Shown here: positions 9,373 through 18,365 of the stretch, piece after piece | Layout of the letters: each line of letters begins with the position of its first letter | Position numbering within the stretch: the first letter of the stretch is position 1 | From: Chitinophagaceae bacterium | GTDB lineage: Bacteria > Bacteroidota > Bacteroidia > Chitinophagales > Chitinophagaceae | Length of the DNA stretch: 64,000 bases | Direction: 5' to 3' | Assembly: GCA_019638625.1 (NCBI GenBank) | Contig: JAHBTK010000003.1 | Coordinates: 248,001-312,000, forward strand | The notes under the pieces: generated by a model | The model's input: only the letters and a program-made list of their open reading frames with translations | Told to the model about the DNA's origin: nothing | The model's database searches: none | Position numbers and translations under genes: made by a program

Positions 9373-10206
9373 ATGCCAGAATTAAAAGACATTGCTACGC
9401 AAATAAGAAGGGATATTGTAAGAATGGTCCATGGATGCCAAAGCGGTCACCCCGGGGCTTCGCTGGGGTGTGCGGATTTTTTTACCGCTTTATATTTTGA
9501 CATCCTGAAACACGATCCAGACTTTAATATGGACGGTACTGGAGAAGACCTCTTCTTCCTGTCCAATGGTCATATTTCGCCGGTTTGGTATGCTACGTTA
9601 GCACGTTCCGGATACTTTCCGCTGGACGAACTGCAGACCTTCCGTAAGATCAACTCCCGTCTGCAGGGACATCCCGCTACCCACGAACATTTACCCGGTA
9701 TACGTATCGCATCGGGTTCGCTCGGGCAGGGATTAAGCGTAGCCATTGGGGCGGCTATCGCCAAAAAACTCAATAACGACAAGGGGCTTGTGTTCTCTCT
9801 TCATGGGGACGGCGAACTGAATGAAGGACAAAACTGGGAGGCGATCATGTTTGCCCCCCACCACAAAGTAGACAACCTGATCGCTACCGTAGACTGGAAC
9901 GGCCAGCAAATTGACGGACCTACTCAAAAGGTGCTTGATATGGGCGACCTGGGAAAGAAGTTTGAAGACTTTGGCTGGACCGTTATCAGCATGAACGGCA
10001 ATGACATGGATGATGTGATCGCTATCCTGAATAAGGCAAAACAATTGACCGGCAAAGGAAAACCCGTGGCCATCATGATGCATACGGTGATGGGTAAGGG
10101 AGTAGACTTTATGGAAGGCGACCATGAATGGCATGGAATAGCCCCCAATGATGAGCAACTCAAAAAGGCCCTGGAACAGCTCCCGGAAACGTTGGGCGAC
10201 TACTGA
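9373..10206 (+). CDS. Transketolase, N-terminal subunit
   Basis: The thiamine-diphosphate-binding half of a split transketolase (pentose phosphate pathway). The 277-residue product has HGCQSGHPGASLGCADFFTALYF at the N-terminus, SGSLGQGLSVAIGAA, and the cofactor motif GDGELNEGQNWEA. Full-length enzymes are about 650 residues; here translation ends at the close of the PP domain. The C-terminal subunit (Pyr and C domains) is not downstream: the next gene, trmB, is on the other strand and overlaps the last 7 bp. The partner must be encoded outside this window. Confidence 0.93.
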   Translation: MPELKDIATQIRRDIVRMVHGCQSGHPGASLGCADFFTALYFDILKHDPDFNMDGTGEDLFFLSNGHISPVWYATLARSGYFPLDELQTFRKINSRLQGHPATHEHLPGIRIASGSLGQGLSVAIGAAIAKKLNNDKGLVFSLHGDGELNEGQNWEAIMFAPHHKVDNLIATVDWNGQQIDGPTQKVLDMGDLGKKFEDFGWTVISMNGNDMDDVIAILNKAKQLTGKGKPVAIMMHTVMGKGVDFMEGDHEWHGIAPNDEQLKKALEQLPETLGDY

Positions 10207-10907
10207 TCCACGCCTTCCCCGCTCAACAATTGTTTTAATATCATTTCTTTTTCAGCAGGCAGGGCTTTATCCAGGGTAAACCGCAGGTAATGTACCCTGC
10301 TGCTTTTAGCAATATCCAGGCTTTCGTAGTAAGTTTTGATCTTAAGGTCTTCAGGAATATTGCTATTATTGTATATATCATCCGAAGCCTCCAGGACACT
10401 CAGAGAGTACAAATCCGTTACCTTACGGGTAAAATCGTACAGATCCGGGGAGTCGGTTTTTAAATGAACGATCCCATTGTCCTTTAATATTTGCTGATAC
10501 AACCGCAGGAAACGGGGATGCGTCAGCCTTTTTTTGGCTTTGGATAAACGCAACTGCGGGTCGGGAAAAGTGATCCATATCTCATCAATCTCCTCCTTTG
10601 CAAAATATTCATGGATAAGTTCGATCTGTGTACGCAGGAAAGCCGCGTTATTAATATTGTTATCAAGACATTTTTTTGCACCGGCCCAAATCCGGTTGCC
10701 TTTAAGGTCCACACCAATAAAGTTCCTGCCGGGATATTTTTGAGCCAGGGCAACCGTGTACTCCCCTTTGCCGCAGGCCAGCTCAAGGGTGATGCCGTTC
10801 CCATTCCCGAAAAATTGATGCCAGTTACCGCCCATATTCTCGGGGAACTGCAGTACATTCCTGAATTGTTTTATTGCTTCAAACCGGATCAGTTTTTTAT
10901 GCCCCAT
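10200..10907 (-). CDS. trmB: tRNA (guanine-N7-)-methyltransferase
   Basis: Makes m7G46 in the variable loop of tRNAs using S-adenosylmethionine. Motif I ELACGKGEYTVALAQKYPG, GVDLKGNRIWAGAKK, and the TrmB signature ITFPDPQLRLSKAKKRLTHPRFL are present. An upstream in-frame TTG (10928) overlaps the -7 promoter element (10926-10933), so the ATG at 10907 (MGHKKLIRFEAI) is the likely start, giving 235 residues. The gene is convergent with the transketolase gene and overlaps it by 7 bp. Confidence 0.95.
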   Translation of the reverse strand: MGHKKLIRFEAIKQFRNVLQFPENMGGNWHQFFGNGNGITLELACGKGEYTVALAQKYPGRNFIGVDLKGNRIWAGAKKCLDNNINNAAFLRTQIELIHEYFAKEEIDEIWITFPDPQLRLSKAKKRLTHPRFLRLYQQILKDNGIVHLKTDSPDLYDFTRKVTDLYSLSVLEASDDIYNNSNIPEDLKIKTYYESLDIAKSSRVHYLRFTLDKALPAEKEMILKQLLSGEGVDQ

Positions 10908-10925
10908 TCTGTTTGTATCAAACGG

Positions 10926-10933
10926 CAAAAATA
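10926..10933 (-). promoter_or_regulatory. -7 promoter element of trmB
   Basis: TATTTTTG on the minus strand, 19 bp before the ATG at 10907. It covers the alternative TTG start and argues against it. Confidence 0.55.
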
Positions 10934-10962
10934 GGGGAATTACTGTATCAACCGGGCTGAGC

Positions 10963-11026
10963 AGGGTTCCGAACCCTCGTAAGAGACTTTAGAAAGGAGT
11001 AGCGGGTTGCCAGGGTTCGGAACCCT
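10963..11026. repeat. Pair of inverted 15-bp palindromes between divergent genes
   Basis: AGGGTTCCGAACCCT at 10963-10977 and its reverse complement AGGGTTCGGAACCCT at 11012-11026, 34 bp apart. Each copy is itself palindromic around its centre base. They sit between the trmB and dehydrogenase start regions. They could be a divergent operator or a small REP-like element; the GGGTTC/GAACCC word recurs once more at about 11040-11046. Confidence 0.7.
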
Positions 11027-11086
11027 ATAACCTGCAAACGAACCCTGCAAAAAAGATATCGTAACTTGGCCGCTATTGTAAAAGCT

Positions 11087-11788
11087 ATGAACGTAATAAT
11101 AACAGGCGCGTCAAAAGGTTTTGGTAAAGCACTGGCAACACTGTTCGCATCCAGAGGATATAATATTTTTATGTGTGCCCGCAGTGAAAAACCCCTGTAT
11201 GACGCCATGGAAGAACTGTTGAACCGTTTTCCTGAAGTGACCATTAAAGCCCGCCCCTGCGATCTCAGCAAAAAAGAGGAAACGTTGACTTTTGGCAACT
11301 GGCTGCTGGACCTGGATATTTCGATTGATGTCCTTATCAATAATGCCGGTTCGTTTTTACCGGGCAGCGTGTACAACGAACCTGATGAAACTCTGGAGAA
11401 TATGATAGCGGTAAACCTCTACAGCGCATATCACCTGACGCGGGCACTCATTCCGAAAATGATCTCGCAAAAAAGCGGGCATATATTCAATATGTGCTCT
11501 ATCGCTTCCCTGCACGCCTATGCCAACGGAGGATCATACAGTATCAGCAAGTTCGCGCTGGCAGGTTTTTCAAAAAATCTGAGAGAAGAAATGAAACCTT
11601 TTGGCATTAAAGTGACGGGTGTGTATCCCGGCGCGGCCTATACTGACTCCTGGGCGGGTAGCGGCGTACCGGAAAACAGGATCATGAAAGCGGATGATAT
11701 CGCACAAATGATTTTCGCAGCTTCGTTATTATCCCCGCAGGCCTGCGTGGAGGAGATTATCCTTCGTCCACAGGCGGGAGACTTATGA
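11087..11788 (+). CDS. Short-chain dehydrogenase/reductase
   Basis: Classical SDR of 233 residues with the Rossmann motif [16 protein letters not shown], and the catalytic YSISK preceded by the Ser in [12 protein letters not shown]. The cofactor-specificity loop (CARSEKPL) suggests NADP(H), which is inference. The in-frame TTG at 11066 is less likely than the ATG at 11087, which directly precedes [13 protein letters not shown]. The substrate is unknown. Its end overlaps the convergent pterin dehydratase gene by 6 bp. Confidence 0.9.
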   Translation: MNVIITGASKGFGKALATLFASRGYNIFMCARSEKPLYDAMEELLNRFPEVTIKARPCDLSKKEETLTFGNWLLDLDISIDVLINNAGSFLPGSVYNEPDETLENMIAVNLYSAYHLTRALIPKMISQKSGHIFNMCSIASLHAYANGGSYSISKFALAGFSKNLREEMKPFGIKVTGVYPGAAYTDSWAGSGVPENRIMKADDIAQMIFAASLLSPQACVEEIILRPQAGDL

Positions 11789-12019
11789 TTCCAGCAGGCT
11801 GTTTATCTTTTCAGCCAGTTTTCTGTCCTTATCGGTAACAATATTGCCAGCATCGTGGGTGCTCAGCCATATCTCCACGCGGTTCCATACGTTGGTCCAT
11901 AGCGGATGGTGATTCATTTTCTCGGCTTCCAATGCCACCCTCGTCATAAAAGCAAATGCTTCAGAGAAATTTTTAAACTCAAACTTCCTGTATAACTGAT
12001 TATTGACTTCTTTCCACAT
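11783..12019 (-). CDS. 4a-hydroxytetrahydrobiopterin dehydratase
   Basis: Small (78-residue) pterin-4-alpha-carbinolamine dehydratase that recycles the pterin cofactor of aromatic amino acid hydroxylases. The family signature [24 protein letters not shown] is complete, with the catalytic His pair. It lacks the N-terminal 20 or so residues of longer homologues, which is common in bacteria. No phenylalanine hydroxylase is nearby. Confidence 0.93.
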   Translation of the reverse strand: MWKEVNNQLYRKFEFKNFSEAFAFMTRVALEAEKMNHHPLWTNVWNRVEIWLSTHDAGNIVTDKDRKLAEKINSLLES

Positions 12020-12099
12020 GGTAAATCTGTTTTAGTAATCCTGGCAAGTTTTGCCTGCCCGCCGGAGCAAAGCGCAGGAGGGAAAACCTGTGAGGTTTG

Positions 12100-12531
12100 T
12101 TATAGAACCAGGTGTATTTTATTCCTGATCTTATGCTTGTTCAGTTCTGTTATCAGTTGCACCCCTGCGATGTTCCTGATCGCTTTTTGAAGATACAAAA
12201 GATAGTCTGCCTCTACCTCCCCTTTAACCAGCCATAAAAAGTCCAGGTGCCGGAACTCCGGCAAAAGATATTCACCATCAAACTGGTTATTATAAATATA
12301 GTGGTCTGTAAAAATGCCCGGAGGCGTGTACTCGTAAATGGAGAAATAATATTGCCGCCCCTTTTTGATCATCTCTATTTCCAGGTTACTGTTTCGTCTG
12401 AAATCGCAACCCATCGCCTGGTTGAGCAACCAGCAAAACCGGTAATCCTTGATAGGCGCTACGATGCCCATTATCCGGGCATCTGCAAAAAAGTCTTCTG
12501 CCAGCGCGTTATTGTCTATAACCAGTTTCAT
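12100..12531 (-). CDS. IPExxxVDY family protein
   Basis: A 143-residue cytosolic protein typical of Bacteroidota and of unknown function. The family motif appears as LPEFRHLDFLW near residue 90, a conservative variant of IPExxxVDYFW. N-terminal DYRFCWLLNQAMGCDFRR and the C-terminal LQKAIRNIAGVQLI also fit. Its ATG overlaps the stop codon of the upstream M28 peptidase gene (TAATG), so the two are translationally coupled. Confidence 0.85.
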   Translation of the reverse strand: MKLVIDNNALAEDFFADARIMGIVAPIKDYRFCWLLNQAMGCDFRRNSNLEIEMIKKGRQYYFSIYEYTPPGIFTDHYIYNNQFDGEYLLPEFRHLDFLWLVKGEVEADYLLYLQKAIRNIAGVQLITELNKHKIRNKIHLVL

Positions 12532-14177
12532 TAAAATACAATATCAAATATCAGCTCTTCTTCGCCTCTTTTTACCACCACTTTTGTCTGATCACCTTTC
12601 TTGAATTTACCCAATGCCTGCATATAACCCTGCATGGAATTCACCGGGTAGTCCCCCAGTTTGGTAATGATATCTCCTGTTTTAATACCGGCTTTTTTTG
12701 CCGGGCGGCCGTCGCTCACACCGTCAGCTTTTACTCCGGTACCGGAGAAACTATAATCCGGCATGATCCCCAACGTCACGGAAAAGCTGCTCCTGCCACC
12801 GGGTTGCACCTCACGGGTAGGGGTAAACGCCAGTTTCCCGCTCCTGTTTACAGCCTCTACCAGCGAAACGATATACCTGGTAATATGCAAAGCGCCGGTA
12901 TAGTTGATCTTGTCTGAATCATCCGAAGGCTTGTGGTAATCGGAATGTGTTCCGGTAAAGAAGAAAAGCACCGGGATATTTTTCCGGTAAAAAGAAGTGT
13001 GATCACTTGGACCGGTACCGCTGGAATCTGTTTTTATTGTAAACGGAACTTTTTTCTGGGAGTGCACCACGTCGCTCCACAACGGGGAAGTGCCGTATCC
13101 ACCGACAGTTACCGTATTCTTGTCATCCAGCCTGCCTACCATATCCAGGTTGATCATATAGTTCGCGTTGGACAGGTCGATAGTGGAATGATCCGTATAG
13201 TATTTCGAACCCAAAAGCCCGAGTTCTTCTCCTGAAAACGCGATCAGCAGGTAATTGTTATTTTTTGCCCTGGACTTGGCCAGCAGTTTCCCTAATTCTA
13301 TTAAAACCGCCGTACCGCTGGCGTTGTCATCGGCGCCATTATGTATTTGCCTGGTCTCATCTCTCACCATCGAGTTGCCGTCTTCCCCATAACCTAAATG
13401 ATCGTAATGCGCTCCGATAATCACCGTATTGGCGGCGTTGTTGTTTATGTACCCCACTACGTTGTGCCCGGTCCGCCTCGCTTCCGCCAGGCTTACTTTC
13501 AGCTCTATCTCATACAGCGCCGCTGCTTCTTTCAGGTAGTTTTCTTTACCGTTCCGGGTGAGATACAATACGGGGATAGAACTGGTTTCACTCCTGTCTT
13601 TAGGAACAAATTCTATCCCGTCTTTTTTATCTTCTCCATTAAATATTATAAGGGCCGTAGCGCCTTTTTGAGCGGCTATCCCCGCTTCCTTGCGGATATA
13701 TTCGTAGATGTCGAAATGCGGGTTATTTTCATTTTCTTCCAGCACTATCTCTATATCCTTAAACCAGGGCGCTCCTTTTTCTGACAGCGAAATGGCCACA
13801 GGGGTTTCCGGTATAGCCGCGTTGGCGCTGAAGGTCAGGGGGAAATAATCTTTACCGGTCTGCATTGCTTTACCGTTTACCTTAAAAAAAGTAGCGCTGC
13901 CGATTTTTTTCCCGTCGTTAATTTCAAAAGCCTGCAGGAAGGACCCGTTATCTCCTTTAGGCGCAATGCCGGCCGATTTGAACTGGCCGATAATATATTC
14001 ATACGCCGCTTTTTCTCCATCAGTGCCTGCCCGCCTGCCCTCCAGCCTATCGTCCGCCAGGAAAACAACATTTTTCTGAATGCTTTCCACGATCTTCCTG
14101 TCCGCTTTCTTTAACTTTTGCGAATAGGAGAGGCTGGTAGCAAAAGATAATATGAGGATTAAAATTATTCTGTTCAT
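12531..14177 (-). CDS. Secreted M28-family metallopeptidase with PA and PDZ domains
   Basis: A 548-residue exported aminopeptidase-like enzyme. After a signal peptide (about residues 1-19, ending SLSYSQ) come an N-terminal helical part, a protease-associated domain (ATALIIFNGEDKKDGIEF), the M28 zinc site (VIIGAHYDHLGYG, HNGADDNASGTAVLIELG, AFSGEELGLLGSKYY, INLDMVGR, PSDHTSFYRKNIPVLFFFTG), and a C-terminal PDZ domain (KKAGIKTGDIITKLGDYPV). The metal ligands His, Asp, Glu, Asp and His of the family are visible. It is coupled to the IPExxxVDY gene downstream. Confidence 0.93.
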   Translation of the reverse strand: MNRIILILILSFATSLSYSQKLKKADRKIVESIQKNVVFLADDRLEGRRAGTDGEKAAYEYIIGQFKSAGIAPKGDNGSFLQAFEINDGKKIGSATFFKVNGKAMQTGKDYFPLTFSANAAIPETPVAISLSEKGAPWFKDIEIVLEENENNPHFDIYEYIRKEAGIAAQKGATALIIFNGEDKKDGIEFVPKDRSETSSIPVLYLTRNGKENYLKEAAALYEIELKVSLAEARRTGHNVVGYINNNAANTVIIGAHYDHLGYGEDGNSMVRDETRQIHNGADDNASGTAVLIELGKLLAKSRAKNNNYLLIAFSGEELGLLGSKYYTDHSTIDLSNANYMINLDMVGRLDDKNTVTVGGYGTSPLWSDVVHSQKKVPFTIKTDSSGTGPSDHTSFYRKNIPVLFFFTGTHSDYHKPSDDSDKINYTGALHITRYIVSLVEAVNRSGKLAFTPTREVQPGGRSSFSVTLGIMPDYSFSGTGVKADGVSDGRPAKKAGIKTGDIITKLGDYPVNSMQGYMQALGKFKKGDQTKVVVKRGEEELIFDIVF

Positions 14178-14321
14178 TATACTGAGGTTGCAATTTATTT
14201 AGGGCAAAGTTATATAAACGGATATTGTCATTTTTCATGCCAACAAATATAGATACCGGGTTTTTTAGCAATTTTAAACGATCCTTCCCGATTTCGTAAT
14301 GCTCCCGGACTTATTTAAACG

Positions 14322-14329
14322 TATTTTTG
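14322..14329 (+). promoter_or_regulatory. -7 promoter element of feoB
   Basis: TATTTTTG, a TAnnTTTG match, 16 bp before the feoB ATG. Confidence 0.5.
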
Positions 14330-14345
14330 CCGTTTCTTGCTAAAA

Positions 14346-16463
14346 ATGGATCAATTACACATCGCGTTAATAGGAAACCCCAACAGTGGAAAAAGCTCAT
14401 TGTTCAATGCCCTGACCGGGTTATCTCAAAAAGTGGGGAATTTTCCCGGCGTTACTGTTGATAAAAAATCCGGCAGCACCGGTATTTCGGATACGCTGTC
14501 TGCTACCGTTCTCGACCTGCCCGGCACCTACAGTCTTTATCCCCGCAGAAGCGATGAGTGGGTGACCTATAGTATTCTGCTGGACCCCGGTACAAGGGAA
14601 AAAACAGACCTGTTTGTATTGACCGTAGATGCCAGCAACCTGAAACGAAACCTGCTTTTTGCATCGCAGGTAATTGACCTGAAAAAACCGGTAGTGATCG
14701 CCCTGACCATGATGGACATCGCCTCAAAAAAAGGTATTAAAGTAGATGTGGAAGGACTGGAAAGATCGCTGGGCGTACCGGTGGTGCCGGTAAATCCCCG
14801 CAGGGACAAAGGGATCCGGGAGCTGAAAAAAGCGATAGAACAAACAGCGAGACACCTGTATAAGCCGCCGGCCTGGAGCTTTGCCGATACAAAGGAACTG
14901 GCGGAACACGCGGTGGCGGATGTCAGGAAAGAATTCAACGATATCAGCGACTATGCCGCCATCCACTATCTCATCAACCACGAATCCTTCGGGCTGGACG
15001 AAACGGTACAGGACAAAATAGAAAACATAGAAAAGACGCATAGCTTTAACCATACACAGGTACAGGCTAAAGAGATCACACAGCGGTATGCCCGTATCCG
15101 CAATATCATGCAGCAAAACGTGGTGGAAGCAGACCCCAAAGAAAAACAGATCATCAGCGACCGGCTGGATCGCATCCTGCTGCACAGGGTATGGGGCTAC
15201 GCGATCCTAGCGGTTGTATTGATGTTACTTTTCCAGAGCATATTCTGGCTGGCGAGCTACCCGATGGATGCCATAGAGTGGATATTCGGTGAGTTCAGTA
15301 CCTGGCTCAGTAGTGTTTTGCCGGAAAACTGGCTGGGCGACCTGATCGTGAATGGTGTGGTGGCAGGCATCGGCGGCATCGTTATCTTTATCCCCCAGAT
15401 CATGATCCTGTTCGGGCTGATCACCATACTGGAGGACAGCGGCTATATGGCACGGATCAGCTTTTTAACGGACAAGCTTATGCGAAAAGTAGGGCTGAAC
15501 GGTAAAAGCGTGATGCCGATGATCAGCAGCTTTGCCTGTGCGGTGCCGGCCATTATGAGTACCCGTAATATCGAGAATAAAAAAGAGCGGCTGCTGACGA
15601 TCATGGTCTCTCCGCTGATGAGTTGCAGCGCCCGTTTACCCGTTTACATCATACTCATATCGCTGGTGATCCCCGAAGTATATTACTGGGGCTTCCTGAG
15701 CCTGCAGGGGCTGGTAATGGCAGGGCTTTACCTGCTGGGGCTGTTAGGCGCCCTGGTAGTGGCCTGGGTGATGAAGTGGTTTATCAAAGTGAAGGAAAAG
15801 AGCTTTTTTATTCTGGAACTGCCGGTTTACCGCAGCCCACGCTGGAAAACGGTATTGGTAACCATGGTGGAAAAAGCGAAAATATTCACCGTACAGGCAG
15901 GTAGGATCATCCTGGTACTGGCGATGATCTTATGGGCGCTGAGCACCTATGGACCACCCGGCAGGATGGATGCCGTAGAAGGGAAGTATGAGACATTGCT
16001 GATACAGCAGCCCGACAACGAAGAAGCTTTGGAAGAGGACAAAAGCGCCGAACTGTTGGAAAACTCCTATATCGGCATCCTGGGCAAGGCTATTGAACCG
16101 GCTATCAAACCCCTGGGATACGACTGGAAGATCGGCATTGCTTTGATCACTTCCTTTGCCGCCAGGGAAGTGTTTGTAGCCACCATGGCTACCATTTACA
16201 GCGTGGGCGGCGATGTAGACGAAAACGACGCCACCCTGCGCGAAAAAATGCGCGCCGCTACCTGGCCGGACGGCTCCAGAATCTATACACTGGCCACTGG
16301 AGTATCGTTGCTGATCTTTTACGTGTTTGCCATGCAATGTATCAGTACGGTTGCTATTGTAAAAAGGGAAACCCGGAGCTGGAAATGGCCGCTGATCCAG
16401 GTGGCTTATATGACAGGGCTGGCTTATTTTCTGAGCCTGCTCGCTTACAATATGTTAAAATAG
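14346..16463 (+). CDS. feoB: Ferrous iron transporter FeoB
   Basis: Inner-membrane Fe(II) uptake protein with an N-terminal G domain. Start is the ATG at 14346; an in-frame TTG at 14337 is less likely. G1 GNPNSGKSS (residues 10-18), a switch region PGVTVDKKSG, G3 DLPGTYSLYP and G4-like LTMMD are present, then a GDP-dissociation-inhibitor helical part and the transmembrane part with the two gate motifs (SFACAVPAIMSTR and SCSARLPVYIILISL). Length 705 residues is normal. There is no feoA next to it. A small lipoprotein gene follows after 34 bp. Confidence 0.96.
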   Translation: MDQLHIALIGNPNSGKSSLFNALTGLSQKVGNFPGVTVDKKSGSTGISDTLSATVLDLPGTYSLYPRRSDEWVTYSILLDPGTREKTDLFVLTVDASNLKRNLLFASQVIDLKKPVVIALTMMDIASKKGIKVDVEGLERSLGVPVVPVNPRRDKGIRELKKAIEQTARHLYKPPAWSFADTKELAEHAVADVRKEFNDISDYAAIHYLINHESFGLDETVQDKIENIEKTHSFNHTQVQAKEITQRYARIRNIMQQNVVEADPKEKQIISDRLDRILLHRVWGYAILAVVLMLLFQSIFWLASYPMDAIEWIFGEFSTWLSSVLPENWLGDLIVNGVVAGIGGIVIFIPQIMILFGLITILEDSGYMARISFLTDKLMRKVGLNGKSVMPMISSFACAVPAIMSTRNIENKKERLLTIMVSPLMSCSARLPVYIILISLVIPEVYYWGFLSLQGLVMAGLYLLGLLGALVVAWVMKWFIKVKEKSFFILELPVYRSPRWKTVLVTMVEKAKIFTVQAGRIILVLAMILWALSTYGPPGRMDAVEGKYETLLIQQPDNEEALEEDKSAELLENSYIGILGKAIEPAIKPLGYDWKIGIALITSFAAREVFVATMATIYSVGGDVDENDATLREKMRAATWPDGSRIYTLATGVSLLIFYVFAMQCISTVAIVKRETRSWKWPLIQVAYMTGLAYFLSLLAYNMLK

Positions 16464-16497
16464 CACCTGTCTTCAAATTTTGGTCTATCTTGTTGGT

Positions 16498-16989
16498 ATG
16501 AAGAATTTTTACCTGCCTGCTTCCCTTGCGTTGATCATAAGCTTCTCTATAACCGCCTGTTCCGGCCCGGACAAGCCCGCGGAAGTAAAAAATATTGATT
16601 CTTTTGAAACCATCACCGAACAGCCGGATACGGTTTTATTCTGGACGGTAAACGTGGAAAACAGGATAAAGCAACGGGTATATCAGGATACCATAACTAT
16701 CACGCAGCCGGAAAGTGTTGTGAACGGCATCCGCTCTATTTACCCGGATATACCGCTGCAATTCAATAAAATTTCGGGAGACACTGTTTATGTATCTGTT
16801 GACAGCGCTTCGGCAAGGATAGATGATATGGGATCTTTTGGGGCCGGGGAATATATTGCTACGGTTGTGCTGAACCTGACCAGCCTGCCCAATATCAATT
16901 TTGTAAACCTCGATATCAAAGAAGGCAGCCATGCAGCGCCCGGCGTTTTTGCCAAAGAGCGGTTCAGCCGTTACAAGGTGCAGGAGTAA
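16498..16989 (+). CDS. Predicted lipoprotein of unknown function
   Basis: A 163-residue protein with a lipoprotein signal (MKNFYLPASLALIISFSITAC, lipobox Cys at 21). The mature part is short, rich in Asp/Thr/Val and has no recognised domain. The ATG at 16498 is preferred over an in-frame upstream start because it directly begins the signal peptide. It lies 34 bp after feoB on the same strand and may be cotranscribed; any link to iron is inference. Confidence 0.7.
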   Translation: MKNFYLPASLALIISFSITACSGPDKPAEVKNIDSFETITEQPDTVLFWTVNVENRIKQRVYQDTITITQPESVVNGIRSIYPDIPLQFNKISGDTVYVSVDSASARIDDMGSFGAGEYIATVVLNLTSLPNINFVNLDIKEGSHAAPGVFAKERFSRYKVQE

Positions 16990-17176
16990 ACCCGGAAAAA
17001 AGGAGCTAAGCCGGGAATTGCTGTCTCAATAAAATCAATTGCCAATTATGGAGTGAAGCTCCGGTTGAAAAATAGTACCGGATATCCCGGTTTCTCTATT
17101 TTTGAACCGGCACAACGATACTTTGCATCGCTATGTATAAGTAGTTATGTTCTCATTTCTTTATCAATAACCATTT

Positions 17177-18301
17177 TCAGAATGCTTCCGCGAAATTGAT
17201 GTAAAACGAGCTTATCCCTCCGGGGCCAAAGCCAACGTCCAGTCGAAGATTGGTGTCGTTCCTGGTATCCACTTTTATGCGGAGTCCGCCCCCGTATGAT
17301 AGCCAAAAATCATTTAATGCAAAATGCCGGTAACCGGGTGCAACCTGCCCGGCGCCGGCAAATGCAGTCAGTCCAAAAATATTCCATATTGGCACCCTGA
17401 GCTCTATCTGTCCGTCCAATGCCGTTTTATCCCTCAGCGCCCCCTGGTAATAACCACGCATTTTGCTATCGCCTCCCAGCATGCTTAGCTCATAAAAGGG
17501 TACTTCGCCGGAAGTGTGCGTAGTAGTGGTCTGAACAGCCAATACAATCCTGTTTGAAAAAGGCGTAAAATACTTGCGGACGTCTGCGTGAAATCGTCTG
17601 AATGCGTAATCACCAAAATGAAGCGTGTACCCCGTTTCCACGTATGTTCCCCTAGACGGGTTATACCGGTTATCGCGTGTTTCCACCACCGCTGCTATAC
17701 CCGTACCAATGGTAGTTCCCCCTTCCAGGCCGGGGAGCTTATTGATAACCAGAACACTGGCAGTGTCTGTACGGATATTAAAATAATTGGCAACATTCAA
17801 CAGGGCGCCGGCATATATTTTGCCCTTTATCCTACGGAACCAGTTGGTGGAAAAAACAAAGCGATCTTGCGTTATCTGCTCTATATCTTCTATTTTAACA
17901 CTGTTACCTACACCAAAGATATATTCAGGCTGCTTTTTATAATTCAGATAGCTTACCACAATATATTTATTCTCCTGGAAGATCATCTCATTTGCCACGG
18001 ATGCATTGATCCTTCCCTTTGTAGAAATAGTAAAAACACCTGAAAGCTTGGAAGGGTAGGAAACCACATCTTTTTTAGACAACCTGAACAGGTTAAACTT
18101 GGCAACACCAAATACATTCCCCGCCTCACTTGAATAAGAGTACATGGGTACGGGCAATATCCTGAAAAGCGCTTCTCCTTTTTTCATAAAATTATCAAAT
18201 CGTGAAGGCGCTTCGTCATACACCACAGAATCCTTATCCTGTGCCGCCGCTGCAAGCCCGGTGGAGAGCATAAAAATGAATGCCAGTATTTTTTTCATCA
18301 T
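17177..18301 (-). CDS. Omp85-like surface antigen (BamA/TamA C-terminal barrel)
   Basis: Predicted outer-membrane beta-barrel of 374 residues. The start at 18301 (MMKKILAFIFMLSTGLAAAAQ) gives a clean signal peptide; a longer in-frame version would overlap the upstream gene. The barrel shows Omp85 traits: VETRDNRYNPSRGTYVETGY, GGDSKMRGYYQGALRDK, and a final aromatic-rich strand ending in Phe (SSFYINFAEAF). POTRA domains are absent, so it is closest to short surface-antigen-D15-like proteins. It follows the YqhA-like gene on the same strand. Confidence 0.8.
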   Translation of the reverse strand: MMKKILAFIFMLSTGLAAAAQDKDSVVYDEAPSRFDNFMKKGEALFRILPVPMYSYSSEAGNVFGVAKFNLFRLSKKDVVSYPSKLSGVFTISTKGRINASVANEMIFQENKYIVVSYLNYKKQPEYIFGVGNSVKIEDIEQITQDRFVFSTNWFRRIKGKIYAGALLNVANYFNIRTDTASVLVINKLPGLEGGTTIGTGIAAVVETRDNRYNPSRGTYVETGYTLHFGDYAFRRFHADVRKYFTPFSNRIVLAVQTTTTHTSGEVPFYELSMLGGDSKMRGYYQGALRDKTALDGQIELRVPIWNIFGLTAFAGAGQVAPGYRHFALNDFWLSYGGGLRIKVDTRNDTNLRLDVGFGPGGISSFYINFAEAF

Positions 18302-18365
18302 TGATCGATTTCGGTTTCTTAATGGCAGCTTTGGCTTCGGGTCATCGACAAATAATATTTCCGGG

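Noticed and set aside
12046..12105. Short repeat-like stretch downstream of the pterin dehydratase gene (TTTTGCCTGCCCGCC and AGGGAAAACCTGTGAGG)
   Set aside because: Looks like a degraded intergenic repeat, but no second copy is seen in the window, so it is not listed as a feature.
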